From Trichomonas vaginalis G3 (Eukaryota > Parabasalia > Trichomonadida > Trichomonadidae), in the NCBI RefSeq assembly GCF_026262505.1, contig NW_026529257.1, forward strand, positions 1 to 64,000: a stretch of 64,000 nucleotides of DNA. The letters are read 5' to 3'. The notes beneath the pieces are model-generated. The model saw only the letters and a program-made list of their open reading frames with translations. It was not told the DNA's origin and did no database searches. The position numbers were made by a program, and so were the translations under genes. Below, piece after piece: positions 49,491 to 60,800 of this stretch; the stretch's first letter is position 1, and the number at the start of each line of letters is the position of its first letter.

Positions 49491-49706
49491 TTATCTTAGT
49501 ATCAGTTGTAGTCTTTGATAAACTTTTTCTCCTTTATTTAAAATTTCTCTTATTGGGGCAGCTTTTGGTGTTATTGATTCAGCAACGTCACTAATTGCTT
49601 CTTTATTCTTAAATATCCAATTTGCTCCCTTCTTCAATGTTTCCCAAACTTTACTCGCCCCTCTTTTTACTCTATTCCACAGTTTCTTAAATATACCTGC
49701 AGCCAT
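49491..49706 (-). CDS. Small amphipathic virion-type protein (D, second)
   Basis: 71 residues, MAAGIFKKLWNRVKRGASKVWETLKK, sharing the MAAG-x-FKKLW start with the previous gene. They are paralogues placed tail to tail, 24 nt apart. Second half KEAISDVAESITPKAAPIREIL. Confidence 0.5.
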   Translation of the reverse strand: MAAGIFKKLWNRVKRGASKVWETLKKGANWIFKNKEAISDVAESITPKAAPIREILNKGEKVYQRLQLILR

Positions 49707-49776
49707 AGTTGATTATTTCATTAAAATTAAAAATTCATTTCCATCTTTTAATTTTGATTTTTTTATTTATTAATAA

Positions 49777-51416
49777 ATGACGACTAACTATTTAGTGCCA
49801 AACACCAAACCGATTAATGGAAATGTGTTTCATTCATTCGAAAAGATAAATGAAATATTCGCAAAGAATGATGGTAGAAGATATTATAGAGAACTTGAAA
49901 GTTCATGCTATGACTCTGATGCTCCATATTTTGATGATAAACAAACTCATTTAAGAATTACAAATCCGGCTCATGATGTGAACCAATTAGGTGACACATA
50001 TATTAAACGCAAAGTTAAAGCAACTCTAGTTTCAAATAAAGCTTTCACATGTGATGCCGCTTTTAAATGCATGCGTTTATTCGTTGGTTACAAATCATCA
50101 AATCAAAGCTTTAAACAATTAGAAGTAGAAACCGAAAGAGGTGATGCCGGTTATCTTCAGATGGATTGCGCCCGTGAATCTTTTGCATTTGCAACATATA
50201 AACCAAAATCAGAAAGGAAAGTTAAAAAGTTTGTTCATTCGTTATATAATAATGTTCAAAAATATGATAACTCAGTATGTGGTAAATATATTGACCCTTC
50301 AGAAGTTTTCAAGAAAGCAAATGAAGAAGTTGATGTCACTTTTGATATGATTATTCCGGTAAATGATTTGTTAGCATTTCAGGCGTTCGATGATTATCCT
50401 AAATCATTTGGTGATATCATTCTTAAATATTATGTTTTCAGGGATACTTTAGTATTTTGTCAGGTTGACCCGTTAAGAGTTGCTGATTTACAAAATTACG
50501 TTTATGAAAAGATAACTGATGAAAATTATGAAAAGATTATGAATCATGTTTATAAATATGATCGCAAATTCCAACAAATCGGACTTCCTACCAAATTAAT
50601 TACAAGCTTAGCCGCTACATCTGCTGACGCAACAGTTGATAATGTTATTATTTCATGCACAAAGATGGAAGTTTTAGAGGATAAATGCATTACACCAGGA
50701 TACGGTTTAATTGAAGAAATCAGTTAAAGCAATACCACGTTTATTTAGTAAGGAAGATCCATTCATGATTCCAGCTCAACATATTGACGTTCGTTCACTA
50801 AATGGAGGTTGCATCACTCCTGAAGGTATTAGCTCAGATTTCTCATACGCTCTTCATAATGTTACAGATGTTGTGTTAACATTTCCGAAGAATGCAATGC
50901 AAAGAACAGTTTTAGAAAATCCAATGCTTCGAGGTCTTCAGGTCACTATAGATTCCAGAAACTTCCCCGATCAAGCGATGACCACAGTGGGTGACATATT
51001 CTTTACACGTATGCTTCAAGCTTCTGATTTAGATGGAGTGAATGAATGCACAGAAGAATACGAGGACTCATTAACTAGACCACTGAATGCAGATGATGGC
51101 ACGCCATTAGCTAGAACATGGAAAGACCAAACTTCATTCTTATGCACTATTCCAGTTCAACGTGAGGAGCGGGTATATTCTTTGATGGATTAGAAAACTT
51201 TCAACTCACAAGTTACAGTACAAGTGAAAGCTTATCCAATCATTCAGGGTGAAAATGACACTTACTGTTCAAAGGTGACAAATCCTCCTCAGGTTTGGTT
51301 TACTAGGACTACATATTGGACATGGACACCCGGATGAAGGTTTGAAATATCATCCAACAGGTACACCACCGCAGTATAGAAGTTCAGATGAAATATTGAT
51401 GAATAGAAATGTTTAA
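49777..51416 (+). pseudogene. Capsid protein candidate of D
   Basis: The largest gene of D, beta-rich: LGDTYIKRKVKATLVSNKAF, NEEVDVTFDMIIPVNDLLAF, DVVLTFPKNAMQRTVLENPM, GLQVTIDSRNFPDQ. Size (about 540 codons), strand pattern and place beside the amphipathic proteins fit a Polinton major capsid protein of another lineage. Broken, about two breaks. Confidence 0.5.
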
Positions 51417-51440
51417 AAATTATAATTTATTTTTGATTAA

Positions 51441-52276
51441 ATGGATTTAAAATTCATCCACACACCTTATGAAGAATTAGCAGAGTATATAATACATACG
51501 TAGATGATATGATTAATGAAGCATTGAGTGATAATAGAAATGTTCTATCTAAGGAAAAATTAATGAAAATTCCATATTCTGAATCTTACTTAAATTCAAT
51601 CACTGCAGCAATTGGTAAACAAAATAAAGGTAAAACATTAAACGATATTAAAACAAATTATCATTATTGCTAACACTTCCCCCATTCACATGTGTTAATT
51701 TATATCAACCGTTCAGGTTCACCTTCAGATGATACATTTGAATCTTTAAAGCATTTAATCAAAATTCCAATTATTTATTTATCACAAGAAGAAGCAGAAG
51801 ATTATTTAAAAAAAACTTTTTAATGTATAAAGAATTATATAATACAATCAAGAAGCAAGGATTAGAGGATAAAATTATTGATAAACAACGGGATGAATTA
51901 TTTGAAAACACTTTCTATTTCAAATTTTGATAGAGAATTTTTTGCATTCACATCATTTTTCTAGATGATGCGGTGAAATCAAAACTAATAACAAATGAGA
52001 AATCAATATTTTAATCGGTTATTAACTCAATGTCGACACATTCAGTGTTCATTCTTCATGGCTGTTCAATACTTCAAAGCATTAAGCACAAACATTAAAT
52101 CAAATCTATCAACACTTTTCATTTTCAGTGGGTTTAGTCGTCAACAGTTGAACGTTATGCTTTATCAAGTGAATCTACCAATGAGCATTAATGAACTTTA
52201 CACACAATATCAGCAATTAGGTGAACATGGAAAAATAATAGTTGATTTAAATAAAGGAAGTGTTAAATTTGATTAA
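51441..52276 (+). pseudogene. Packaging ATPase remnant of D
   Basis: The last part has FFMAVQYFKALSTNIKSNLS and FIFSGFSRQQLNVMLYQVNLP, which lines up with TWRFLALNIKRLITD and FQGFSRYDIELIWKQSGITLP of the B ATPase. The first part is strongly decayed. Broken, several breaks. Confidence 0.6.
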
Positions 52277-52316
52277 CTTTTTATAATTAATTTTTATTTT
52301 TTATTTATAATTAAAC

Positions 52317-52571
52317 ATGACAGAAATAGCAAATCTTCTACAGGTTCCATTAAAACAAGGGACAAACAAAAGGGGTGCATATAATAGAACTATGAAAGTT
52401 CCTGATGGAATGAAAGAATTAGTTCATATTGTTGCTGGTCTTCAAAAAGATGTTAAACAAATGAGAAACGTTTTAACATTACCAGAAGCTCAAGCATATG
52501 CCAAACGTCATGGTCCAAATTGGGAAGCACACGAAGCAGACATTACAGGTCCAAATGGAAAACCCGATGGT
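52317..52571 (+). CDS. Hypothetical protein of D, cut or ended at C
   Basis: [20 protein letters not shown], helical middle ([20 protein letters not shown]), end [21 protein letters not shown]. The frame meets a stop in the first bases of Maverick C, so the original end is uncertain. No family recognised. Confidence 0.4.
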
Positions 52572-53240
52572 AGTTAGTATGGTTATGTTGGGTACTGTGG
52601 CACTGCGTTCCTCCGTACGCAATACTTGTGAATTTGACACTTTACAAAACCGTTAACGTATATTTTACAACACAAACGACAACACTAACTTAATCTTAAA
52701 TATTTACAAAACCGCCACCCACTTCACTTCACTAACGAACTCACTAATGTAAAAATAAACGTTCTCACTATCGTTCTCACTAACAACTTCACTAATGTTC
52801 TCATAAATTTTCCTCAATATCTTCATCATCAGTGTTAACCCTATTGTAGTCATACTTGAAGCCATAAACTTTCTCTAACTTCTTAACGTACAATTTACAT
52901 AACTTACCTTTGTCATCGTATGGTTTAATGATATAACTATTTCTATCTTTATACACAGTCAATGAAAAGTCAACTGGTCTCGGATGTATTTGAAAGAACA
53001 TGTTATGCTCAGGAAGGAAGAATAAATGTTTAAATGTATGTTTGTTATACTGTGGAATTCGAATGAGTTGCTTTTGTTCTGTCATTTACATCCAAAATAA
53101 AAAATTTCAGTAAACTTAAAAATTAATGATATCACCACCCTCACACGTATGAAAACATAGCACAAAAATAAATTTAGGTGAAGTGGTGAGATGTCACCTC
53201 TTTTTTCACCTCTTTTTTCACCCACTTGAATTCATTACTT
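52572..53240. repeat. Left TIR of Maverick C
   Basis: Matches the TIRs of B and A. At 52727-52800 it has the long form of the CTCACTAAC-type unit array, as in A; B has a short form. The GGTGAGATGTCACC block with spaced TTTTCACC units lies at 53175-53225. Confidence 0.85.
52801..53085 (-). CDS. TIR-encoded conserved protein (C)
   Basis: 94 residues. Differs from the B copy at a few positions only (start MTEQKQLIRIPQYNKHTFKH, YDDKGKL). Open frame kept. Confidence 0.65.
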   Translation of the reverse strand: MTEQKQLIRIPQYNKHTFKHLFFLPEHNMFFQIHPRPVDFSLTVYKDRNSYIIKPYDDKGKLCKLYVKKLEKVYGFKYDYNRVNTDDEDIEENL

Positions 53241-53745
53241 TATAACTCTCTTCCTTGGTTTCTTTTTAGTTGCTTTCTTCACATCTGTCTCCAGCTTAAC
53301 TGTCTTTCTTCTTCGTCCGTAATGATACCAGTTACTTCCACCAGTCAATGGGTCAAATGGTCTTTCGTAAGGATTTCCATACATTCCATAGGGACCATAC
53401 GGAAGAACTACTGGTGGAGAAGAGTTCCATCGACTCTATTTAAATGCATTGTTTCACCTTTCATCTGGTCATTAAAGTCTTTTGCGTGTTTTGCAAACTC
53501 ATCGTCCTTTCCTAAAGCATTTTCTGACTCAGTCGCAACCAAATTGGATGCTTTATTTATGAGCCCTATTTTATTTAATCTTAACTTCTTTGCAACCCAG
53601 CCTCCAATCTTTCCTTTATTTGCATCTAATGTCTTCGAAACTCTTCCTCCACTCATTTTATTTACTGCGTCATAAGCCCAAGTGCTTTTGCTCCAAATGC
53701 TAATGCTTTTGTTCCCATTGCGCCTAAAGCTGCCCAAGCTACCAT
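53232..53745 (-). pseudogene. Small virion-type protein (C)
   Basis: Counterpart of 21586-22112: Ala/Gly start, GKIGGWVAKKLRLNKIGL middle, basic end. Broken. Confidence 0.45.
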
Positions 53746-53747
53746 TT

Positions 53748-53960
53748 ACACCATATTAAAATCATCTCTCTTCAATATTATCTCATAAAAGTTCTCGTTA
53801 CTGGAGAAAGTCAATGAAACATAAACATTCTCATTCATCACCGCTTTGCGGTCTATCTAACTTCTCTTATATCATCTATACGCTTCAAAATGTCTGAACA
53901 ATTGCTAACATCTTCTACAACAGTTATTTCATCATGAATGACCTTCAAGAACAAGCTCAT
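53748..53960 (-). pseudogene. Small hypothetical protein (C)
   Basis: Counterpart of 22106-22336 with only one stem of the double hairpin near 53839-53856. Broken. Confidence 0.4.
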
Positions 53961-54842
53961 TTAATATGCTATTAAAATCATCTCAATAATGAGTCCATCC
54001 TTTCCGTCTTTGGTAGCACAACATCTTTCATTGAAGAAGGTTCGAACAAGTCTTATGTTAAACTTACTGACAAAGTTTGTTATACTATAATGCTTCGGCG
54101 GCGAATACATGTAGTTTGAAAGACATAATATAGATTCTTCAGCAAATTCACTTATACTGGATTTTATAACAATGTTCTCACGAGACCAAATACCACCAAT
54201 TGACAATCTTGTAAGCAATCCTGCTGAACCTTCTACTGTAAACGTCGATGGTAACATTCCACGAAGGTCATCTATTGACATCGTTTGAGTCACTGAATTT
54301 AAATATTTTCTTAAAGCAATCGTCATTATCTAACCATGCAATAGCTTTGAAGTTTTCATTCGAATATACATCTGCTTCATTAAATGTAAAACCTGACTTC
54401 TTTGCAGAGACGACTTTAAAATCTATTGAGTTTGTTTCAAAATTATATGCTATGGTAACTTCTGAAGGTAATGGATGTCCTTCCGCAGTCAGTTGTTCTC
54501 TCACTACCGTTTGAAGCTTTGTGTTAAAAACTTTCATGTCATCTCCTGTGTCTAGGTTCACATACACAGCAATAGGAAAACTATCTTGCTTCTTTGTCTC
54601 ATCATTATATCTCAAAACATTAAAGTTCTTCAATAATATTGTCTTCCTGCTGGAATACTTCTAACTTGTCTTATTTCAATAGCTTTCTCACCTCCTACAT
54701 ACTCTACCCAGTGTCTTGGATATTCATAAGTATACTGACTTTCTTGAATTTTGGTTGGTTTCATCATAACGTGTTCATAGTATATCTTTATACTCTTGTC
54801 AGTTAGACTCGGTGCTATGTTCTGAATATTTCTGACTTGCAT
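53961..54842 (-). pseudogene. Structural protein candidate (C)
   Basis: Counterpart of 22337-23217, starting MQVRNIQNIAPSL. Broken. Confidence 0.45.
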
Positions 54843-54857
54843 TTTTAATGGAGATAA

Positions 54858-55744
54858 AATGAAGCATTTAATACATGACGTAGATGAAGACATGAATGAA
54901 ACTACAGACAAACTTAACTTTCTCTCATTCTTCCTTTCAGTAAGGACTATGAGTTCTGTTCAAATGGTGTTTATTTCTATTGTGGAAAGATGGGTTCAGG
55001 TAAGACATTTAACCTCATTCGTCATATACTCATAACAGAGCGTTTAGGAAATGACTCATATTATGACCAAATCATTATATCAGCAACTTCAGACTCTATG
55101 GACTCAACAGCGAAAACATTTATGTCAAAAGTTCAAGCCTCTGTCGTTAAAGTTCCAGACAGTGAACTCATTGAATTTCTTCAACGTTACATTCGACGTA
55201 AGAGGAAATATTATGCCATCGTTGAATTTATACAGTCAGGAATGCAAAAGACTTCAGAAGAGATGGAAAGAATTATTGACAAACACCACTTACGTCAATA
55301 CTCAGGAGTTTACGATATGAAACGACTGACAAACTACATTCTGTCAAAACTTTCAAAATACCCCTTCAAAAAGTATCCTTCAAACACTCTGCTCGTTTGT
55401 GACGACTTCGCCGGAAAAGGTTTAGTGTCAAAGCCTGACTCACCATTAGCTAACATCATTACTAAAGTCAGACATTACCACTTAACTGTAGCAATACTTA
55501 TGCAAACATGGAGGTTTTTGCTTTAAACATAAAACGTCTCATAACTGACTTCGTTATCTTTCAAGGTTTCTCACGTTATGATATTGAACTCATTTGGAAA
55601 CAGTCAGGTATAACATTACCTTTTGAAGAAATTTGGGAAGCATATAAGTCTCTCATCTCTCCTCGTTCATACCTTGAGATTCATATCATGACTAATACCA
55701 TTAAAGTCAAAAATATTCCATGGGAACGACCAACATTGTTTTAA
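54858..55744 (+). pseudogene. Packaging ATPase (C)
   Basis: Counterpart of 23234-24121; Walker A GKMGSGKT and Walker B LLVCDDF are both visible. Broken, about two breaks. Confidence 0.8.
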
Positions 55745-56142
55745 AGTTTAACCTTCAATTGACTGATGGTAAACAAATTCCATGCATCTCTGTCGCCATT
55801 TCTGTTAATATTTTTGCTGTCATTCATATCATCCACTTCCCCATCCGTTAGCTTTTGAGGATATGCGTTAGAATAGCTGTTCTTAAATGAAGGCTTTTCA
55901 CCTTTGAGAGCATAAACTCTATAACTTTCTGCATACTTTATGTTTGAACCTCCTGAGCCATCATTGACATAAATTTTTATAGGCTTCCACCCTTTGTTCA
56001 TGTTCCTGCTTCTTCCCTTAGCTCTTTTGTTCAGTAGTTCTACATCTTTATACACAGCTCCTGTCTCAGTGAATTCAACAATATTTTCATTCGTTAGCTT
56101 TACATTCAAACCCTTGTCGAGTATATTGTTCATTTCATACAT
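55741..56142 (-). CDS. Hypothetical Maverick protein (C)
   Basis: 133 residues, MYEMNNILDKGLNVKLTNEN to FTISQLKVKL, overlapping the ATPase stop by 4 nt. Better guide to the true length than the B copy. Function unknown. Confidence 0.5.
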   Translation of the reverse strand: MYEMNNILDKGLNVKLTNENIVEFTETGAVYKDVELLNKRAKGRSRNMNKGWKPIKIYVNDGSGGSNIKYAESYRVYALKGEKPSFKNSYSNAYPQKLTDGEVDDMNDSKNINRNGDRDAWNLFTISQLKVKL

Positions 56143-56167
56143 ATAAAAGGTTTTTATTCTATATGAA

Positions 56168-56818
56168 ATGAGAAGCAAATCCATCTTAGCTGGTGCCGTT
56201 AATGTTCCAATTGAACCAACATCAAATGTTGACTCACGAACGACAAACAATATTGTCATAAAGAACTATAGTTCAGAGTGTTTGAAAGAAAAAGAACCAG
56301 AACTTAAGTCGGGAGGGCTCAAAGAGCCCATCTTGGCGCATGGCGCCGTGAATTTAAACTCAGCTTCAAACGCTAACGCTACATCAGATGTTAAGTTAGA
56401 GTATCCACCACTGGACCAAATTCTTTCAAGAGAAGCCAACGACAACCCTTACACAAATGTTCAAACAAATCCTTCAGATAACGTAGACCATTACCTTCTT
56501 CAGTTATACCAAACAATTTTACTCAAAGACGATAAGAAGCTTTTGACAAATCTTATAAGCAAGAACCAAATAATTCTAACAAAGGAGGACCTTGAAAATG
56601 TTATATCACGAATAACAGGGAAACAATGTGTCATTGACTATCTCGACCCTGAAATCGAATGCTGTGGTCAAACGCCACCATTCATGAAAATAGGTAACAT
56701 CCGCATCATTGAAACACCAGGAACTACAGGAGTTGAGTTTAAGTATAAATATTCGAACGAGTATACAAAACTTTCAACAGAATATAAACTTTGTTTGAAA
56801 TATGTTTTAGTAAATTAA
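56168..56818 (+). CDS. Hypothetical Maverick protein, 216 aa (C)
   Basis: As 24543-25157, plus 12 residues (GGLKEPILAHGA) encoded by a GC-rich double hairpin. The frame is kept. Cysteine pair ECCGQ near the C-terminus conserved. Confidence 0.5.
   Translation: MRSKSILAGAVNVPIEPTSNVDSRTTNNIVIKNYSSECLKEKEPELKSGGLKEPILAHGAVNLNSASNANATSDVKLEYPPLDQILSREANDNPYTNVQTNPSDNVDHYLLQLYQTILLKDDKKLLTNLISKNQIILTKEDLENVISRITGKQCVIDYLDPEIECCGQTPPFMKIGNIRIIETPGTTGVEFKYKYSNEYTKLSTEYKLCLKYVLVN
56311..56346 (+). repeat. GC-rich double-hairpin insertion, copy 5
   Basis: GGGCTC/GAGCCC stem with loop AAA, ATCTT spacer, GGCGC/GCGCC stem with loop ATG. The B site (near 24687) reads AAGTCGGTGAATTT without it. Added length 36 bp. 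Confidence 0.8.
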
Positions 56819-57084
56819 AGCAATTTGTAATATCTATCCAAAACTTCTTCAACAGTATCGAACTCATCTTCATAATGCAAACCTAATCTTATTGACTTGG
56901 TGCAGTTTTCACTAACACAATATAGCGCTTTGCGCTCGGCGCCTTTGACGCCTTTTTCTGTTCTCTTGACTGACATAACTAATTCATTTGTTTCATCAAA
57001 CAGCAACAACCAAAGTTCATGACCTAATACATAACATTCATACTTTATATTTTTAGCTCTGAGTTCTCTTGTAAGCTGTTGCAT
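56815..57084 (-). CDS. Small hypothetical protein, 89 aa (C)
   Basis: As 25154-25393 plus ten residues (GVKGAERKAL) from a GC-rich double hairpin. Frame kept. Confidence 0.5.
   Translation of the reverse strand: MQQLTRELRAKNIKYECYVLGHELWLLLFDETNELVMSVKRTEKGVKGAERKALYCVSENCTKSIRLGLHYEDEFDTVEEVLDRYYKLL
56924..56952 (-). repeat. GC-rich double-hairpin insertion, copy 6
   Basis: AGCGC/GCGCT stem with loop TTT, one base, then GGCGCC/GACGCC stem with loop TTT (one mismatch). The B site (near 25260) reads CACAATATTTTTCTG without it. Added length 30 bp. Confidence 0.8.
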
Positions 57085-57819
57085 TTAATATTTTCTAAAA
57101 AGTCAACTTCAACAGTCATTCGCACTGGTGCCTTCAGTTCTACAGGCTCGCCTTGAAAGTCAACAAGTCTGAATTGCATGTCTTTCAAATTATGAGGACT
57201 AATGCGAATCCATTTACCTAAATGAGTTGCTATGACAGGAACGTTTGGAATGAACATTGAATTGACTGCATAACAGAAAGATTATATTCTACTGAACCTT
57301 TACTATTAACTCCTGAAATACCTGTGACATTAGCTATTTTTGACTCAATGTATAAACAATTACCATAACATACGTATGGAACAGATTTCATCTCAATCGT
57401 TTTGTCAACACTTTTCAAAGGAAATGTCATATGGTATGCTCCCAGAAGAATTGAACTCTATGACTCATTCGTGTTATCTTAAACTCCTTTGCATAACTGA
57501 ACTTCAAAACTCCTGCAATAAGTTTAACATTCATTAAGTTTTCTTCGTTCTCCTTGTTTATTGTAGTATTTATGAGCGCATTTAACACTCCAGCTAATGT
57601 TTCCATCTTATATTCTACATTATTGTGAAATCTTATTTCATGCTTCTTTCCATCTATTTCAAACTCCATGAAATCTGTTTCATCTGTTATGACAAAAGTT
57701 GCGATAGTATTGAAGTCAACAACTCTGAAAGCAAGTGCTTCATTCTGAAGACCTAAGTTTGTTTGTAGCTTTACTGTTCCGTATTCGTTTGGGTCTGTAC
57801 TTTGCAAATAGAACAACAT
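57045..57819 (-). pseudogene. Beta-rich virion protein candidate (C)
   Basis: Counterpart of 25354-26130; same LVDFQGEPVELKAPVRMTVE close. Broken. Confidence 0.5.
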
Positions 57820-57836
57820 TTTATTCTCATTAAAAT

Positions 57837-60800
57837 ATGACTATTGCTGCATATGCGTATGAAACAAATGAAGCAAGAAGAGCACATGAACTAGTAAACG
57901 AAAACTCAACTTTAACCATTGAAGGCAATGATTTAGTCATTGACGATGGAAAAACTAAAAAAGTCATTGATTTCGATACTTTTAACACTTATGACCCATT
58001 CATTACAACAAGCAAGGTTCCTATCATAAATGATGGAACGGTGCAATATATAAATTCTACAGTAGATGCCTCATTAGTGAAAGTATTAAATGTTCTCATT
58101 GAATTGTTAAAGAGCTTTCGATTTGACGACAACATTAAATGCCTAAAGAATTTAGTCATGAATGAGAAACAAATATTAGGAGTTGCTGGTAGCAGTAATG
58201 ATGTACACCTTATGACATTAGAATATTATAACGAACATAAAGATGAACTGAAAGGAGAGAAGGGTGACACCGGACCTCAAGGACCACAAGGAATACAAGG
58301 AATACAAGGAATACAAGGACCTCAAGGCGAAAACGGTTTGGATGGAAAGGATGGAAAGGATGGAAAAACTGCTAAATCATGGATATGGGACCTTATAAAT
58401 ACTGGTTTAACAGCTGCTTCATATGGAGTTCTTCAATACCAAATCGGAAAGATATGGGCGGTACTTGGTGAAGAAGTTTTAAATGACGTTAAAAATGCTT
58501 TGAACTTCATTTCAAATGGTTCGGATACTATTAAAACTTTATCTGGTTGGATGCAAGAAACAAGGAGTCAAATAGATACTGTAAGACGTATAGCAAACAA
58601 TGCACGTACGGGATTGGATACTTTACGACAAGCACAAAATACACTAAAGGAAGCAAATGATATTCTTGGCTCAGTATCAGACATGCATGAAGATTGGCTT
58701 AAAGGTATTGACAAATCTTTAAAAAATCACAGTCAGTCTATTGCTGACTACAAGAAAAGTATAGATTTTTTACATAGTGCTATGGACGTACATGATGGAA
58801 GCATAAGGAACTTACTTAATGCTAACAATAACTTACCAGGAACTATTAAAGCATTTATAAAGTCCTTTGTAAAACCTGGTGCTCTAACATTTAGGTCTTT
58901 GAGAGCAAGAGCATTGAAGTCAAGAGATGCAGAAACTCCAACAGAACCTACAGAAGGAACTGAAACAACAGAAACTCCAAAAGAACCACCAAAACCAACA
59001 GCTAATGAAATATTGTTCGAATATTTTCCAAGGTACTCTGTTCTCATTGCATACATTCAAGAAATACTTAAGAAAGCAGACTTGACTTTAGGAGATGATG
59101 AAAGTTCTGTATATCTTTCGTTCCAGTTTCAAATAGCAGAACTTTTGAGACAGATATGTTTAATGTATGACAACATCTCTGATTTCACAAGATATGATGA
59201 CGACCATGACCCCGAACACGGTGAAGAAGAAGTTTTACAAACATCCATTAAGACAGGAAAGGTTTTAACTCAAAGTCTCATTATTGACACCAAAGATGGC
59301 GAAGTGGACGTTCTTCAAGAGCTGAAGAAAAATACTTCTTCGGGAGGTGGTGGTAGGCATGAACTTGAAATAAATGAGATAGAAGAGAAATTAGCCGAAA
59401 AAGCAGATAAAGAACATAAACACAATATCTCCGATATAAATGAACTTCAAGCTACATTAAATAGTAAAGCAGATAAAAATGAACTTGACGCAATGAACAA
59501 AGTTTTGAAATCTCATAAACACAACATCTCCGATATAAATGAACTTCAAGCTACATTAAATAGTAAAGCAGATAAAAATGAACTTGACGCAATGAACAAA
59601 GTTTTGAAATCTCATAAACACAACATCTCCGATATAAATGAACTTCAAGCTACATTAAATAGTAAAGCGGACAAAAACCATGTTCATTATATAACTTCAG
59701 ACGAACAGATTATAACGGACTATCATGGATATTTAACACAGGGTGAAAAAGTGAATACGAAAAATGTTAATGAAAGAAGATATAAATTCATTCGTGCTAA
59801 AGGTTATGACATACACTGTACTGTACAGTATGACACAGGTATAGCACCACAATCATTTGGTTATACCGGTGAAATTTATGCCTCTACTTTCAATGTTAAC
59901 GGTGTATTAGTTGAACCAAGATTTACTTTGAGAGTTAAGGCAAAAATAACGTTTGAAGATGCTATTAAAAGTAAAGCTGACAAAGTTGAACTCGAAGCAA
60001 TGAACAAAGTTTTGAAATCTCATAAACACAACATCTCCGATATAAATGAACTTCAAGCTACATTAGACAGTAAAGCCGACAAAAATCATACACATAAATC
60101 CTTCACTACTGTTAGAGCAGACGACATAATATTGAACTTTGACCTTGGTTCAAGTGCACCTTTAGAGAATCCGAGTACAAGCGTAAAAGATACTCTTAAC
60201 AATTTAGATAACAGTTGCAGGAATATCGAAGATCATGCCAGAAACTTTGAAGCATATGAACTACCAGCAATGTTAGATAAGAAAGCGAAAAACTTATGTG
60301 GATGCAGAACTAACAAAGAAATTTTCGAAACCAGATACAATGACATTTACAACAGAAATTATAAATGGTGAACCAGCAACTCCATTTGAATTTGTTAGAG
60401 GTCTTCAACCAGATACTTTTGAATTTTTCTTGGATAATTCTATTGAACTAACATTACATTATAAAAGTGGAACAAATGCAACATTTCATCCGGGAGATAC
60501 ATTCCAAATGGTATTTAATGACATAAGTTCTTTAGAATATGTTTATAGAGTTATGAGCATATATGATTTAATATATCCTATAGGAGCTGTTTATACGTCT
60601 ATGAATCCAATAAATCCAAACACTTTATTTGGTGGTAGATGGTATGAAATAGTTGACAGTTTTCCATTCTACACTAATACGCAGTCAATGAAGATGGGAG
60701 GTTCAAAGAAAATAGGTATTGAAAACCTTCCTTCACATATGCATAGGTTCAGTGGAAGAACATCTGTGGAAGGAAACCATTCACATTCAATAACAAAAAG

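Larger units (their letters stand above)
48027..52571 (+). mobile_element. Maverick-like element D (left part, divergent family)
   Basis: Begins AGTAGTAGGATAGGAAGG inside coiled-coil copy 2, and ends where Maverick C enters at 52572; the rest lies beyond C. It holds a capsid-type gene, an ATPase remnant and paired small virion-type proteins, in a different order and with little sequence in common with A-C. A fossil with about six breaks in the visible part. More decayed than A-C and cut by C, hence older. Confidence 0.75.
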
